NCBI GenBank assembly: GCA_016717335.1
Contig: JADKFS010000002.1
Location: forward strand, 558,001-622,000
Reading direction: 5' to 3'
Source of the DNA: Candidatus Ribeiella danica
GTDB taxonomy: Bacteria; Chloroflexota; Chloroflexia; Chloroflexales; Roseiflexaceae
Length of the DNA: 64,000 bases
Within the stretch, counting starts at the first letter, position 1; each line of letters opens with the position of its first letter. The position numbers and the translations under genes are program-made. The notes below the pieces were generated by a model. The model worked only from the letters and a program-made list of their open reading frames with translations, made no database searches and was not told the origin of the DNA. Of this stretch, positions 1 through 8,161 are shown piece by piece.

Positions 1-1524
1 GACGAGACCGGCGGCCCGCTGCCGGAGGATCGCGTGGCGCGCTGGGCAGCGCAGATCTGCGACGTGCTGGCCTACCTGCACAACCATACCCCCGAGCCGA
101 TCGTCTTCCGCGACCTCAAGCCGTCGAACGTGATGGTCACGCCCGAAGAGCGGATCGTGCTGATCGACTTCGGCATCGCGCGCAACCTCAACCGCGGCGA
201 CCGCAAGGGCACCATGATCGGCACCGAGGGCTACTCGCCGCCCGAGCAATACCGTGGCCTGGCCGAGCCGCGCGGCGACCTGTACGCGCTCGGCGCCACG
301 ATGCACCACCTGCTGACCGCCAGCGACCCGCGGCTCGAGACGCCGTTCACCTTCCACGAGCGGCCGCTGCGCCAGCTCAACCCTATCGTCTCGCCCGAGC
401 TCGACGCGGTGGTCGCCAAAGCGCTCGAGTACGATGTCGGCGCGCGCTGGAGCTCGGCCGAGGAGATGAAGACCGCGCTGCTGCAGCTGCCCGCGCTGGC
501 CGGCCCGGCGCTCGCGCTGAACATGCGCCCCAGCGCGCCAGCGGCCGTGCGCGGCCGACCGAGCAGCACCGAGCTGCTGTGGAGCTTCACGTGCGAGGAC
601 GAAGTGCGCTCCTCTGCCTGCGTCGCCAATGGCCTGCTGTACGTCGGCTGCTACGACACGAACCTGTACGCGCTGGAGATCGGCCGCGGCGACTTCCGCT
701 GGAAATACGCGACCGAGGGCGGCATCTCATCCTCGCCGATGGTCTGGCAAGACATGGTGATCTTCGGATCGGAGGACGGCGCCGTCTACGCGCTCGACAC
801 GCGCCGCGGCACGCTGCGCTGGACCTTCCGCACCATCAAGCCGGTGCGCTCCTCCCCGCGCGCCGAAGATCGGATGATCTTCGTCGGATCGGACGACCAG
901 CACTTCTACGCGCTGGACGGCCTGCGCGGGACCATGATCTGGAAGTACCGCAGCTGGATGCCCATCCGCTCCTCGGCCTGCGTCGGCAACGGCAGCGTGT
1001 TCGTCGGCGGCAGCGATGGGCACGTCTACAGCTTCGACATCCGCAACGGCAGCCTGCGCTGGAAACAGAAGACCCAGCAGCCGGTCATCTCCTCGCCGAC
1101 CTTCGCCGAGGGCCTGGTGATCGTCGGCTCGATGGACGGCAATATCTACGCGCTCGACGGCGAGGGCGGCTGGCCGGCCTGGCGTTACCGCACTAATCAT
1201 TATGTCAACTCATCGCCCTACGTCGTCGGCACGCGCGCGTTCGTCGGCGGGGTCGACGGCACCCTGTACGCGCTCGAGACCAAGACCGGGCGGCTCTCGT
1301 GGAAGTACGACACCGGCAGCCAGATCACCTCGTCGCCACGCTCCGACGGCGGGCGCGTCTACTTCGGCGCGGTGGACGGCTTCGTCTACTGCGTCGACGC
1401 CGGCACCGGCGCGCTGCTCTGGAAGTTCCAGACCAATGGGCCGGTCGTCTCATCGCCGGCGCTGCAGGACGGCGTCGTGTTTATCGGATCGATGGACCAC
1501 CAGGTCTACGCGCTGCGCGCCTAG
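1..1524 (+). CDS. Ser/Thr protein kinase with C-terminal PQQ-repeat propeller (5' partial)
   Basis: The reading frame is open from base 1, so the N-lobe lies outside the window and the GTG at 34 is not the true start. The visible catalytic loop reads FRDLKPSNV, followed by IDFGIA (DFG) and the activation-segment motif GTEGYSPPEQY, so this is an active-looking Hanks-type kinase C-lobe. From about residue 190 of the visible part, eight repeats of about 40 residues follow, each with an SSP or SSA core and a YALD-type strand, which is the pattern of an eight-bladed PQQ-like beta propeller that could sense ligand or dock partners. There is no membrane segment between kinase and propeller, so a cytoplasmic fusion is likely. 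PP2C, VWA and FHA genes follow on the same strand, forming a phosphorylation module. Confidence 0.9.
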   Translation, partial: DETGGPLPEDRVARWAAQICDVLAYLHNHTPEPIVFRDLKPSNVMVTPEERIVLIDFGIARNLNRGDRKGTMIGTEGYSPPEQYRGLAEPRGDLYALGATMHHLLTASDPRLETPFTFHERPLRQLNPIVSPELDAVVAKALEYDVGARWSSAEEMKTALLQLPALAGPALALNMRPSAPAAVRGRPSSTELLWSFTCEDEVRSSACVANGLLYVGCYDTNLYALEIGRGDFRWKYATEGGISSSPMVWQDMVIFGSEDGAVYALDTRRGTLRWTFRTIKPVRSSPRAEDRMIFVGSDDQHFYALDGLRGTMIWKYRSWMPIRSSACVGNGSVFVGGSDGHVYSFDIRNGSLRWKQKTQQPVISSPTFAEGLVIVGSMDGNIYALDGEGGWPAWRYRTNHYVNSSPYVVGTRAFVGGVDGTLYALETKTGRLSWKYDTGSQITSSPRSDGGRVYFGAVDGFVYCVDAGTGALLWKFQTNGPVVSSPALQDGVVFIGSMDHQVYALRA

Positions 1525-1570
1525 TACAAGGTTCCGGAAGTTCGTGTCGGGCTTGGGCTGCCACGATCGG

Positions 1571-1622
1571 TTCTGCGGTTCTGCGGTTCTGCAGTCCCGT
1601 GGCCACAGAACCGCAGAACCAA
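1571..1622. repeat. Palindromic octamer repeat cluster
   Basis: Three copies of GGTTCTGC on the left face two inverted copies (GCAGAACC) on the right, so the RNA could fold into a hairpin. It lies in the kinase-PP2C intergenic space. Confidence 0.8.
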
Positions 1623-1662
1623 CGGGCGACAACCAGCAACGAACTTCTGGAAAGCTGTACTA

Positions 1663-1738
1663 GTCATTGCCGATTGCAGGTTGCAACTTGCAGATTACTG
1701 AACCAGTCTGCAGTCTGCACTCTACAATCTGAAATCCG
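1663..1738. repeat. Heptamer repeat cluster (ATTGCAG type)
   Basis: Degenerate copies of the 7-mer ATTGCAG/GTTGCAA are followed by inverted copies (CTGCAAT-like, CTACAAT). It ends just before the PP2C start. Confidence 0.7.
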
Positions 1739-1747
1739 GAGTGGTTG

Positions 1748-2971
1748 ATGTCCTTTATCAGCAAGCTCTTTCGGAAGGCCGAGCCGGAGGAAGAGCCAGA
1801 GGCCGCGACGGCCCAGCCGGTGAAACCCGACGCCGGCGAGCGCGCGGACGAGCCGGCCCAGGCTGCCGAAGAAGCGCGCGACCAGGCCCAAGAAGACGAA
1901 CATGGCGAGCAGCCGGGCGGCGCCGCGCCCGAGGCCGCGCCCGCGCCGATCGAGGCGGAAGAGGGCGCCTGGTGGGAGGACTCGTGGCCGCTGGCGGCGC
2001 GAGACCAGCGCGCGGCTGCGGAGCAAAACGACACGAGCGAGGCGAGCGCGGCGCCGGATGAGCCCGCCGAACGCCAGCAGCCGGAAGATGGCATCGGCCC
2101 GAGCGCCCTGCCGGTCGCGCAGGTCGAAGAGACCGGCACGCGCCCGCTGACCGCCAGCGATGTGCCGGCGCTGGCGCCGCAGCGCTCGCTGCGCGGGCTC
2201 GCGGCCGCGGCCCTGCGCGATGTGGGGCGGGTGCGGCAGATCAACCAGGATAGCGTCTTCGCGCTGCTGACCACTGTGCCGCGCGAGAGCGGCGACATCT
2301 CGATCGGGCTGTTCATCGTCGCCGACGGCATGGGCGGCCACCAGGGCGGCGAGGTCGCGAGCCGGATGGCGATCAGCGCAGTGGCGCGGCACGTGCTGAC
2401 CGAGCTGCTCATCCCGGCGCTGATCGACGGCAGCGCGGAGGCGATCCAGCCGCTGATCATCACGGCAGTGCAAGATGCCAACCGCGCGATCTGGGAGCAC
2501 GCCCAGGCGATCGGCTCCGACATGGGCACGACCTGCACCGTCGTGCTGCTGCTCGGCCGGGCGCTGTACATCGGCCACGTGGGCGACTCGCGCGCCTACC
2601 TGGCGACGCCGGCCGAGCTGAAGCAGATCACCAGCGATCACTCGACGGTGGGCCGGCTGATCCAGCTTGGGCAGCTCGACCCGGCCGAGGTGCGCGAGCA
2701 CCCGCTCCGCTCGCAGCTCTACCGCACGATCGGCCAGCAGCGCGAGGTGCTGGTCGACTTCACCTACCAGCAGCTCGGCGACGCGACGCACCTGCTGGTG
2801 TGCAGCGACGGGCTGTGGGGCATGATTGGCGACGAGGCGATGCTCGACGTCGTACAGCAGCACACCTGGCCGCAGGACGCCTGCAACGAGCTGATCGCGC
2901 GCGCGAACCTGGCCGGCGGGGAAGACAATATTTCAGCCATAGTGGTTTCGCTGCCGTCGAGTAGTCAGTAG
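1748..2971 (+). CDS. PP2C-family Ser/Thr protein phosphatase
   Basis: The 407-residue protein has an acidic, low-complexity N-terminal third (residues 1 to about 150, rich in E, A and P) and then a PP2C domain. Metal-binding and catalytic signatures are visible: VADGMGGHQGGE, GDSRAYL, CSDGLWGMI and GGEDNISAIVV. It probably dephosphorylates proteins modified by the upstream kinase. ATG at 1748 is preferred to the TTG one codon upstream. The last residues (SSSQ) and the stop codon are supplied by a TAGTCAG heptamer array. The N-terminal extension has no recognisable motif and may be a disordered tether. Confidence 0.93.
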   Translation: MSFISKLFRKAEPEEEPEAATAQPVKPDAGERADEPAQAAEEARDQAQEDEHGEQPGGAAPEAAPAPIEAEEGAWWEDSWPLAARDQRAAAEQNDTSEASAAPDEPAERQQPEDGIGPSALPVAQVEETGTRPLTASDVPALAPQRSLRGLAAAALRDVGRVRQINQDSVFALLTTVPRESGDISIGLFIVADGMGGHQGGEVASRMAISAVARHVLTELLIPALIDGSAEAIQPLIITAVQDANRAIWEHAQAIGSDMGTTCTVVLLLGRALYIGHVGDSRAYLATPAELKQITSDHSTVGRLIQLGQLDPAEVREHPLRSQLYRTIGQQREVLVDFTYQQLGDATHLLVCSDGLWGMIGDEAMLDVVQQHTWPQDACNELIARANLAGGEDNISAIVVSLPSSSQ

Positions 2972-3075
2972 TCAGTAGTCAGTCATATTGAATAACAATG
3001 GGCAGCAACGACGCACTGAACAGCCACGCAAGACATTGGTACCGACCACTGGCTTCTGATAGCTGACTACTGGCA
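2957..3075. repeat. Heptamer repeat cluster (TAGTCAG type)
   Basis: Tandem TAGTCAG copies on the left and GACTACT/GACTACTGG-type inverted copies near 3040-3074. It overlaps the PP2C stop and sits directly ahead of the VWA gene ribosome binding site. Confidence 0.75.
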
Positions 3076-3089
3076 AAGGAAATCGGACT

Positions 3090-4367
3090 ATGAGCCCAGG
3101 CATCCGACTCCAACGCACCCTCAGCCGAGCCGTACTGGCGGAAAGCACCGAGCCGCAGCTGCTCTATGTGCTGCTCGAGGCCACGCCCGAGGGGCTGGCG
3201 ACGCAGATGCCCAAGCTCCCGCTGAACCTGTGCCTGGTGCTCGACCGCAGCTCCTCGATGCGCGGCGACCGGCTCAACCAGGTGAAGGAGGCCGCCGCAA
3301 AGATCGTCGATCAGCTCGGCCCGGACGACTACTTCTCGCTGGTGGTGTTCAACGACCGCGCCGACGTGATCGTGCCGGCGCAGCGGGTGGCCGGCAAGGC
3401 CGACATCAAACAGGCGATCGGGCGAGTCGAGGCGGCCGGCGGCACGGAGATGGCGAGCGGCATGGGCCTGGCGCTGCAAGAGATCCAGCGGCCGATGCTC
3501 AGGCGCGGCGTCAGCCGGCTGCTGCTGCTGACCGACGGGCGCACCTACGGCGACGAGAGCCGCTGCGTCGACATCGCGCGGCGCGCGCAGGGGCGTGGGA
3601 TCGGCATAACCGCGCTGGGCGTCGGCAACGAGTGGAACGAGGATCTGCTGGAGACGATGACCGCGCGCGAGAACAGCCGCGCGCACTACATCGCCTCGGC
3701 CCAGGACATCGCACTGGTGTTTGCCGACGAGCTGAAGCGGATGCACTCGATCTTCGCACAACAGGTGCGCATCCAGGTCGCGGCGCGGCCGGGCGGCCTG
3801 GTGCGCTCGCTCGACCGGGTGCGCCCGTTCATTGCGCCTGTGCCGATCAGCGAGGAGGCCGACCTGCGCTGGAGCGGCGGGCTGGGCGACTGGCCCGGCA
3901 GCGACGTGCAGGCATTCCTGGTTGAAGTGGTCGTGCCGCCGCTGAGCGTGGGCGACCACCCAATGCTGAAAATAACGCTGCGCTACGACATGCCGGGCGC
4001 CAGCCTGCGCGACCAGACCGCCGAAGAGATCGTGCGCGTCGCAGTGCGGCCGGCCGACCAGGTCGCGCACCAAGTCGACTCGACCGTGAAGTACTGGCTG
4101 GAGCGGCTGGTTGCCTACCGGCTGCAATCGAGCGCGTGGGAAGATGTCGAGGCCGGGCGGATCGACGAGGCGACCCGGCGGCTCCAGATGGCCGGGACGC
4201 GCCTGTTCGAGGCCGGCGAGGTCGCGCTGGCGCAGACGGTGCAGGAAGAGGCGACGCGGCTTCTGCGCGGCGGCAGCGCCAGCGAAGAAGGGCGCAAGCG
4301 GATCAAGTTCGGCACCCGCGGACTCATGGGCCGCACGGCCACGGGCGAGCGCGAGACCGGAACCTAA
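3090..4367 (+). CDS. VWA-domain protein with MIDAS motif
   Basis: The 425-residue protein carries a von Willebrand factor A domain at about residues 40-230. The metal-ion-dependent adhesion site is intact: DRSSS after a hydrophobic strand (LCLVLDRSSSM), the GGTEM threonine, and LLLTDGRTYGD. No signal peptide is seen, so it is probably cytoplasmic. The C-terminal half looks helical and has no motif I can name. An AAAGGA Shine-Dalgarno precedes the ATG. Its position between the PP2C and FHA genes suggests an adaptor or substrate in the same phospho-signalling system, as seen for VWA proteins in other bacterial kinase clusters; the exact role is unknown. Confidence 0.88.
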   Translation: MSPGIRLQRTLSRAVLAESTEPQLLYVLLEATPEGLATQMPKLPLNLCLVLDRSSSMRGDRLNQVKEAAAKIVDQLGPDDYFSLVVFNDRADVIVPAQRVAGKADIKQAIGRVEAAGGTEMASGMGLALQEIQRPMLRRGVSRLLLLTDGRTYGDESRCVDIARRAQGRGIGITALGVGNEWNEDLLETMTARENSRAHYIASAQDIALVFADELKRMHSIFAQQVRIQVAARPGGLVRSLDRVRPFIAPVPISEEADLRWSGGLGDWPGSDVQAFLVEVVVPPLSVGDHPMLKITLRYDMPGASLRDQTAEEIVRVAVRPADQVAHQVDSTVKYWLERLVAYRLQSSAWEDVEAGRIDEATRRLQMAGTRLFEAGEVALAQTVQEEATRLLRGGSASEEGRKRIKFGTRGLMGRTATGERETGT

Positions 4368-4383
4368 CGCGCGGCAGCCCAGG

Positions 4384-4480
4384 TACCAGTAGTCAGATGT
4401 CAGTACCGGCGACTGATGTCGCACTGCCTTGAGTCGCGCCGCTGCTCTGACTACTGACTACCGACTACGGATTACGGACC
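4384..4480. repeat. Heptamer repeat cluster (TAGTCAG/GACTACC)
   Basis: AGTAGTCAGATGTCAG on the left faces TGACTACTGACTACCGACTACGG on the right in inverted sense; second copy of the family seen at 2957-3075. Confidence 0.75.
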
Positions 4481-4990
4481 ATGCAACTCTGCCCAAACTG
4501 CCAATCCAAACAGTTCGAAGGAACGATCTTCTGCGTGGAGTGCGGCGCGAGCCTGCTGCCGGCCAGCCGGCGCGAGACGACGCTATCGCTCGGGCAGGAG
4601 AGCCCAAGCGGCGAGGCCGGCGCGGAGCCGGTAGAGCTGCCCAGCCCGAAGCCGGCCAGGCGCGGCCCACAGATCACGCTCGTCATCATGAACAGCGGGC
4701 GCCGGATCAACCTCGACATTGGCGAAGACCTGCTGATCGGACGCAAGGACAACGCCCGCGGCATCTTCCCCGACGTCGACCTGGGGCTCGAGGGCGGCTA
4801 CGACGCCGGGGTCTCGCGCCGGCACGCCATCCTCTCGTACAGCGAGGGCGCGTACACCGTAGAAGATCTGAGCAGCGCCAACGGCACCTTCGTGAACGAG
4901 CAGCGGCTCGCCCCGCAGATGCCGACGCGGCTCAACGCCGGCGACGAGCTGAAGTGCGGCACGCTGCTGATGCGCGTCGAGCTGCGCTAG
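4481..4990 (+). CDS. Zinc-ribbon FHA-domain protein
   Basis: The 169-residue protein begins with a four-cysteine zinc ribbon (CPNC ... CVEC within the first 25 residues), then a short linker, then an FHA domain from about residue 65. FHA signatures visible are the IGRKDN segment, SRRHA, and the SSANGTFVN loop, which normally bind phosphothreonine. It therefore probably reads phosphorylation placed by the kinase encoded at the left edge. It closes the run of kinase, PP2C, VWA and FHA genes on one strand. No transmembrane segment is visible. Confidence 0.92.
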   Translation: MQLCPNCQSKQFEGTIFCVECGASLLPASRRETTLSLGQESPSGEAGAEPVELPSPKPARRGPQITLVIMNSGRRINLDIGEDLLIGRKDNARGIFPDVDLGLEGGYDAGVSRRHAILSYSEGAYTVEDLSSANGTFVNEQRLAPQMPTRLNAGDELKCGTLLMRVELR

Positions 4991-5024
4991 TGGGGCGCTT
5001 GTTTTGAATGTCGCCATTCGCGCG

Positions 5025-5048
5025 AAGCGTGAAGCGTGAAGCGTGAAG
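5025..5048. repeat. Short tandem heptamer (GCGTGAA)
   Basis: About three tandem copies of the 7-mer GCGTGAA in the gap between the FHA gene and the next small gene; no inverted half is obvious. Confidence 0.65.
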
Positions 5049-5138
5049 CCCAGACGTATCACCCACCGAACGACAAGAGCGATGAGCATATCAAATGACC
5101 CGCTAGTGCAATAGCAGATTGCAGAAGGACAGCACACC

Positions 5139-5384
5139 ATGGCGAAGACCGTCGTCCTGCACATCATGGGCGAAGATCCGATCGTTGCCGACCTGGACCA
5201 GGAGCCGCAGCCGAACGACATGTTCGTCAAAGTCTCGAACCTGCGCAAGCGCGACGGCAAGGACGTTGCCTACCTGACGGCCGGGGTGCAGAGCGTGATC
5301 TACCCGTGGCACCGGATCACCTTCCTGGAGATCATGGTGAGCGAGGAGGAGCGCGGCTCGGTGATCGACTTCTTCCGGATGTAG
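5139..5384 (+). CDS. Small conserved-looking protein, 81 aa
   Basis: An 81-residue protein starting MAKTVVLHIMGEDPI and ending in VIDFFRM. It is compact, with alternating beta-like and charged stretches, no cysteines and no membrane segment. Codon use matches the GC-rich neighbours, which supports a real gene. I do not recognise the family. It follows the phospho-signalling genes on the same strand but is separated by a repeat-containing gap, so membership of that operon is uncertain. Confidence 0.7.
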   Translation: MAKTVVLHIMGEDPIVADLDQEPQPNDMFVKVSNLRKRDGKDVAYLTAGVQSVIYPWHRITFLEIMVSEEERGSVIDFFRM

Positions 5385-5488
5385 CGCGAGCAGCCGGCGC
5401 AGCCCGCAGCGGCGAGCCGCGCCTCCCCGTGCGCGATCGGGCGCCGGGCGCGTTGACAGCGGAGCGGCGCCCGAGTAGAATGCGCCGC

Positions 5489-5585
5489 GAGAGCGGATGC
5501 GGCCCGGTGGCTGTCCTCGTCTTCAAAACGAGTGGGCGGGGTGACGAGCTTCGCCGGTGGGTTCGACCCCCACGCGCTCTCGCCA
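5489..5585 (+). tRNA. selC: tRNA-Sec (anticodon UCA)
   Basis: The 97-nt gene encodes its own CCA (5583-5585). The anticodon stem CTCGT/ACGAG (5516-5520 with 5528-5532) closes the loop CUUCAAA, giving anticodon UCA at 5523-5525. A long variable arm follows (about 5535-5555), then a five-base T stem GTGGG/CCCAC around TTCGACC. The acceptor pairs GAGAGCG with CGCTCTC, and an eighth G-G opposition is non-canonical. The long variable arm, extended acceptor and UCA anticodon are diagnostic of selenocysteine tRNA. It means the organism probably makes selenoproteins, but no selA, selB or selD is in this window. Confidence 0.93.
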
Positions 5586-5675
5586 TACTACCAGCGATAG
5601 CACATGTGTTCTGGCATGGTTACTTCGCTCCCACCTGCGCTGCCCCTATCTCTCCCTCCTTGTCACCTCCTTCCC

Positions 5676-5787
5676 TTAGGCATGTTTCAATCGAGCTTGA
5701 CAGTTCATTGCCCCAAAGGCGTACGGGCGCGATCTATCGCGCCCGTACAGTGGCAAGTCGATATCCCTGGAATTGAAACATGCCTTA
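5676..5787. mobile_element. MITE with 13-bp inverted repeats and TTA duplication
   Basis: GGCATGTTTCAAT at 5679-5691 is exactly inverted at 5772-5784, and both ends are flanked by TTA (5676-5678 and 5785-5787). The element has no coding capacity. Its centre (5721-5748) is a perfect 13-bp-arm palindrome, GTACGGGCGCGAT, with a two-base loop. A three-base TNA duplication fits insertion by an IS5-type (IS1031 subgroup) transposase, by inference. The rest of 5586-6053 contains no convincing gene. Confidence 0.8.
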
Positions 5788-5806
5788 CGCTAGATTGAGT
5801 CGATAC

Positions 5807-5820
5807 CGAACATTTGTTTC
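5807..5820. promoter_or_regulatory. Possible degenerate SOS-type box
   Basis: CGAACATTTGTTTC resembles the Gram-positive LexA operator GAAC-N4-GTTC with one mismatch. It lies 234 bp upstream of the RecQ fusion gene. Weak on its own. Confidence 0.3.
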
Positions 5821-5982
5821 CTTCAAGCGGCGTGCGTGGGAATTGTGATGGGGGTTTTGTGGGAAGGAGTGGGTAATGATCTTGATCTCGATGCTGCTCA
5901 CCCAGCAGATCTAGCTCCTGGCCTGGCCCTGCCCTCTGGCGAATCGCGATCGATGCTAGCGGCCCAGGATTACACCAAACGA

Positions 5983-5996
5983 CGAACGTATGTGCG
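5983..5996. promoter_or_regulatory. Possible degenerate SOS-type box
   Basis: CGAACGTATGTGCG is GAAC-N4-GTGC, one base from the LexA operator form GAAC-N4-GTTC. It lies 58 bp upstream of the RecQ-fusion start, just ahead of a TATCAT -10-like hexamer. A similar GAAC-N4-GTGC precedes the Sak4-like gene. Confidence 0.35.
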
Positions 5997-6053
5997 CCCT
6001 GTACTGAGGTGTGGTATCATGGTCTCCACGAACTACGTCACGATAGAAACGCC

Positions 6054-8150
6054 ATGACTGAGCAGCACACACGCGAAAAGGCGCTCTTGTTATTGCGCAC
6101 AGCGCTGGCTGATCCTACCGCCGATTTCCGCGACAGCCAGTGGGAGTCGATCAGTCGCCTTGTTGAACAGCGTGCGCAACTACTCGTTGTGCAGCGTACA
6201 GGCTGGGGGAAAAGCCTGGTCTACTTTCTCGCAACCCGGCTCTTGCGCGATCAGGGGACCGGCCCGGCATTACTGATCTCGCCATTGTTGGCGCTTATGC
6301 GCAACCAGATTCTGGCTGCTGAGCGGCTAGGCATCCGTGCGGCAACCATCAATTCCAGTAATCGCAGCGATTGGGATCGTGTTCGCGAACAACTCCTCGC
6401 TAATACGGTCGATCTGCTGCTCATCTCGCCGGAACGGCTCGCTAACGATGAATTCCGCGAACAGTACCTGATGCCGATTGCGGGAACGATTGGTCTGTTC
6501 GTGGTCGATGAGGCGCACTGTATTTCTGATTGGGGCCATGATTTTCGGCCAGACTATCGGCGAATTGTGCGCGTGCTCCAAGCACTACCGGCGAACATTC
6601 CAGTGCTTGCAACAACAGCAACCGCGAATAACCGGGTAGTTGCCGATATTACTGTGCAACTTGGAGACAGACTCGAAGTCGTGCGTGGGCCTTTACAGCG
6701 AAGGAGCCTCCGGCTCCAGACAATCCACCTTCCCAGCCAGGCGGCGCGGATGGCATGGCTCGCAGAATATCTCCCGAAACTTCCGCAGAGCGGGATCGTC
6801 TACACCCTCACCGTCCGCGATTGCGAGCGCGTCGCTGGTTGGCTGCAATCACAAGATATCGATGCAGCAGCCTATCATTCCAACGTTGACCCGGCACAGC
6901 GCGAAGAACTGGAGCAGCGTCTCCTCACGAATGATCTCAAAGTGCTGGTGGCGACAACTGCGTTGGGTATGGGATTTGATAAGCCCGACCTTGGCTTTGT
7001 GGTCCACTTCCAACGGCCCGGTTCGGTCGTTCATTACTACCAGCAGGTCGGACGCGCCGGTCGAGCAGTCAACGATGCCTATGGGATCATGCTCAGCGGC
7101 GATGAAGACCAAGAGATCGCCGATTACTTCACCCGAACCGCACTCCCCCCAGAAGGACACACACGCGATATCCTGGCGGCGTTGGAACGCGCCGACGATG
7201 GCTTAACACTGAACCAACTCGAAGCGCGGTTGAATCTGTCACACAGCCAGATCGAAAAGGTGCTGAAGCTGTTGTCACTTGAGTCTCCCGCCCCCGTCCT
7301 CAAGCAAGGATCACGCTGGTATGCGACGCCAATCAGCTATACCCCTGATACGCAAAAGATCGAACGCCTGACCCTCCTTCGGCAGACTGAACAAGCTCGC
7401 ATGCACGCCTACTTGCACGGTCGTGAGTGTTTGATGCAATTTCTTGGGCGTGAACTGGATGACCCAAGCGCCCAACCGTGTGGACGGTGCGCTGCCTGTA
7501 TTGGTGCTCCACTCATGCCCGTGGAGTACGGGATTGAGCGAGCGAACCAGGCCGCCGCATTTCTTCGGCGAACTGAGCAGGCGATCAAGCCCAGGGCACG
7601 CTGGAGGGATGACGCCTTGAGCGTGTATGGCTGGTCCGGTGGCATAGCAGCCGAGCTGCGCGCCGAACCAGGGCGCGCGCTCAGTATCTGGGGCGACGCT
7701 GGTTGGGGTACGCTGGTCAAATATGGCAAGCAGCGCGATGGTCATTTTGATGATGCGCTCGTCCAGGGTTTGGTCGAGATGATTCATGAGCGCTGGAACC
7801 CTCAGCCGTTTCCCGGTTGGGTGACCTGTGTTCCGTCACAGACGCATCCCGATCTGGTTCCCGATCTTGCTCGTCGTCTTGCCACGGTACTCGATCTGCC
7901 ATTTGTTCCCTGCATTCAGAAGATACACCCTACCGAGCCGCAAAAGCTCATGCAGAACAGCTATCAACAGACACACAATCTGGCCGGGGCCTTTACGATT
8001 GAGGCCTGGGAGCGGATCGCAGAGCCCGTCTTTCTGGTTGATGATATGATTGACTCGGGCTGGACATTGACCGTGATCACGGCGCTGTTGCGCGCAGCCG
8101 GCAGCGGCCCGGTGTTTCCAGTCGCTCTAGCCCTGGTCCAACACGAATAG
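6054..8150 (+). CDS. RecQ-family helicase fused to a phosphoribosyltransferase domain
   Basis: The 698-residue protein has RecQ motifs in order: Walker A TGWGKS (49-54), DEAH (152-155), TTAT (187-190), the motif V region ALGMGFDKPD (303-312) and QQVGRAGR (330-337). A RecQ-type zinc site follows, with C459, C476, C479 and C482. There is no HRDC domain. Instead residues of about 525-698 form a type-I phosphoribosyltransferase-like domain with a PRPP-loop sequence VDDMIDSGWTL (662-672). The start at 6054 fits the RecQ N-terminus, and an upstream in-frame ATG (6009) adds only unrelated residues. The gene is clearly lower in GC than its neighbours. A DprA-like gene follows 11 bases after the stop, so the two are probably co-translated. 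Helicase activity is expected, but the PRTase substrate is unknown. Confidence 0.92.
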   Translation: MTEQHTREKALLLLRTALADPTADFRDSQWESISRLVEQRAQLLVVQRTGWGKSLVYFLATRLLRDQGTGPALLISPLLALMRNQILAAERLGIRAATINSSNRSDWDRVREQLLANTVDLLLISPERLANDEFREQYLMPIAGTIGLFVVDEAHCISDWGHDFRPDYRRIVRVLQALPANIPVLATTATANNRVVADITVQLGDRLEVVRGPLQRRSLRLQTIHLPSQAARMAWLAEYLPKLPQSGIVYTLTVRDCERVAGWLQSQDIDAAAYHSNVDPAQREELEQRLLTNDLKVLVATTALGMGFDKPDLGFVVHFQRPGSVVHYYQQVGRAGRAVNDAYGIMLSGDEDQEIADYFTRTALPPEGHTRDILAALERADDGLTLNQLEARLNLSHSQIEKVLKLLSLESPAPVLKQGSRWYATPISYTPDTQKIERLTLLRQTEQARMHAYLHGRECLMQFLGRELDDPSAQPCGRCAACIGAPLMPVEYGIERANQAAAFLRRTEQAIKPRARWRDDALSVYGWSGGIAAELRAEPGRALSIWGDAGWGTLVKYGKQRDGHFDDALVQGLVEMIHERWNPQPFPGWVTCVPSQTHPDLVPDLARRLATVLDLPFVPCIQKIHPTEPQKLMQNSYQQTHNLAGAFTIEAWERIAEPVFLVDDMIDSGWTLTVITALLRAAGSGPVFPVALALVQHE

Positions 8151-8161
8151 GGAGCCAGTTT

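Noticed and set aside
5807..5820. Firm LexA operator for the RecQ gene
   Set aside because: It is a one-mismatch match 234 bp away; kept only as a weak regulatory candidate.
5604..6053. Small ORFs between the tRNA and the RecQ fusion
   Set aside because: They run through the MITE and have no ribosome binding site or motif.
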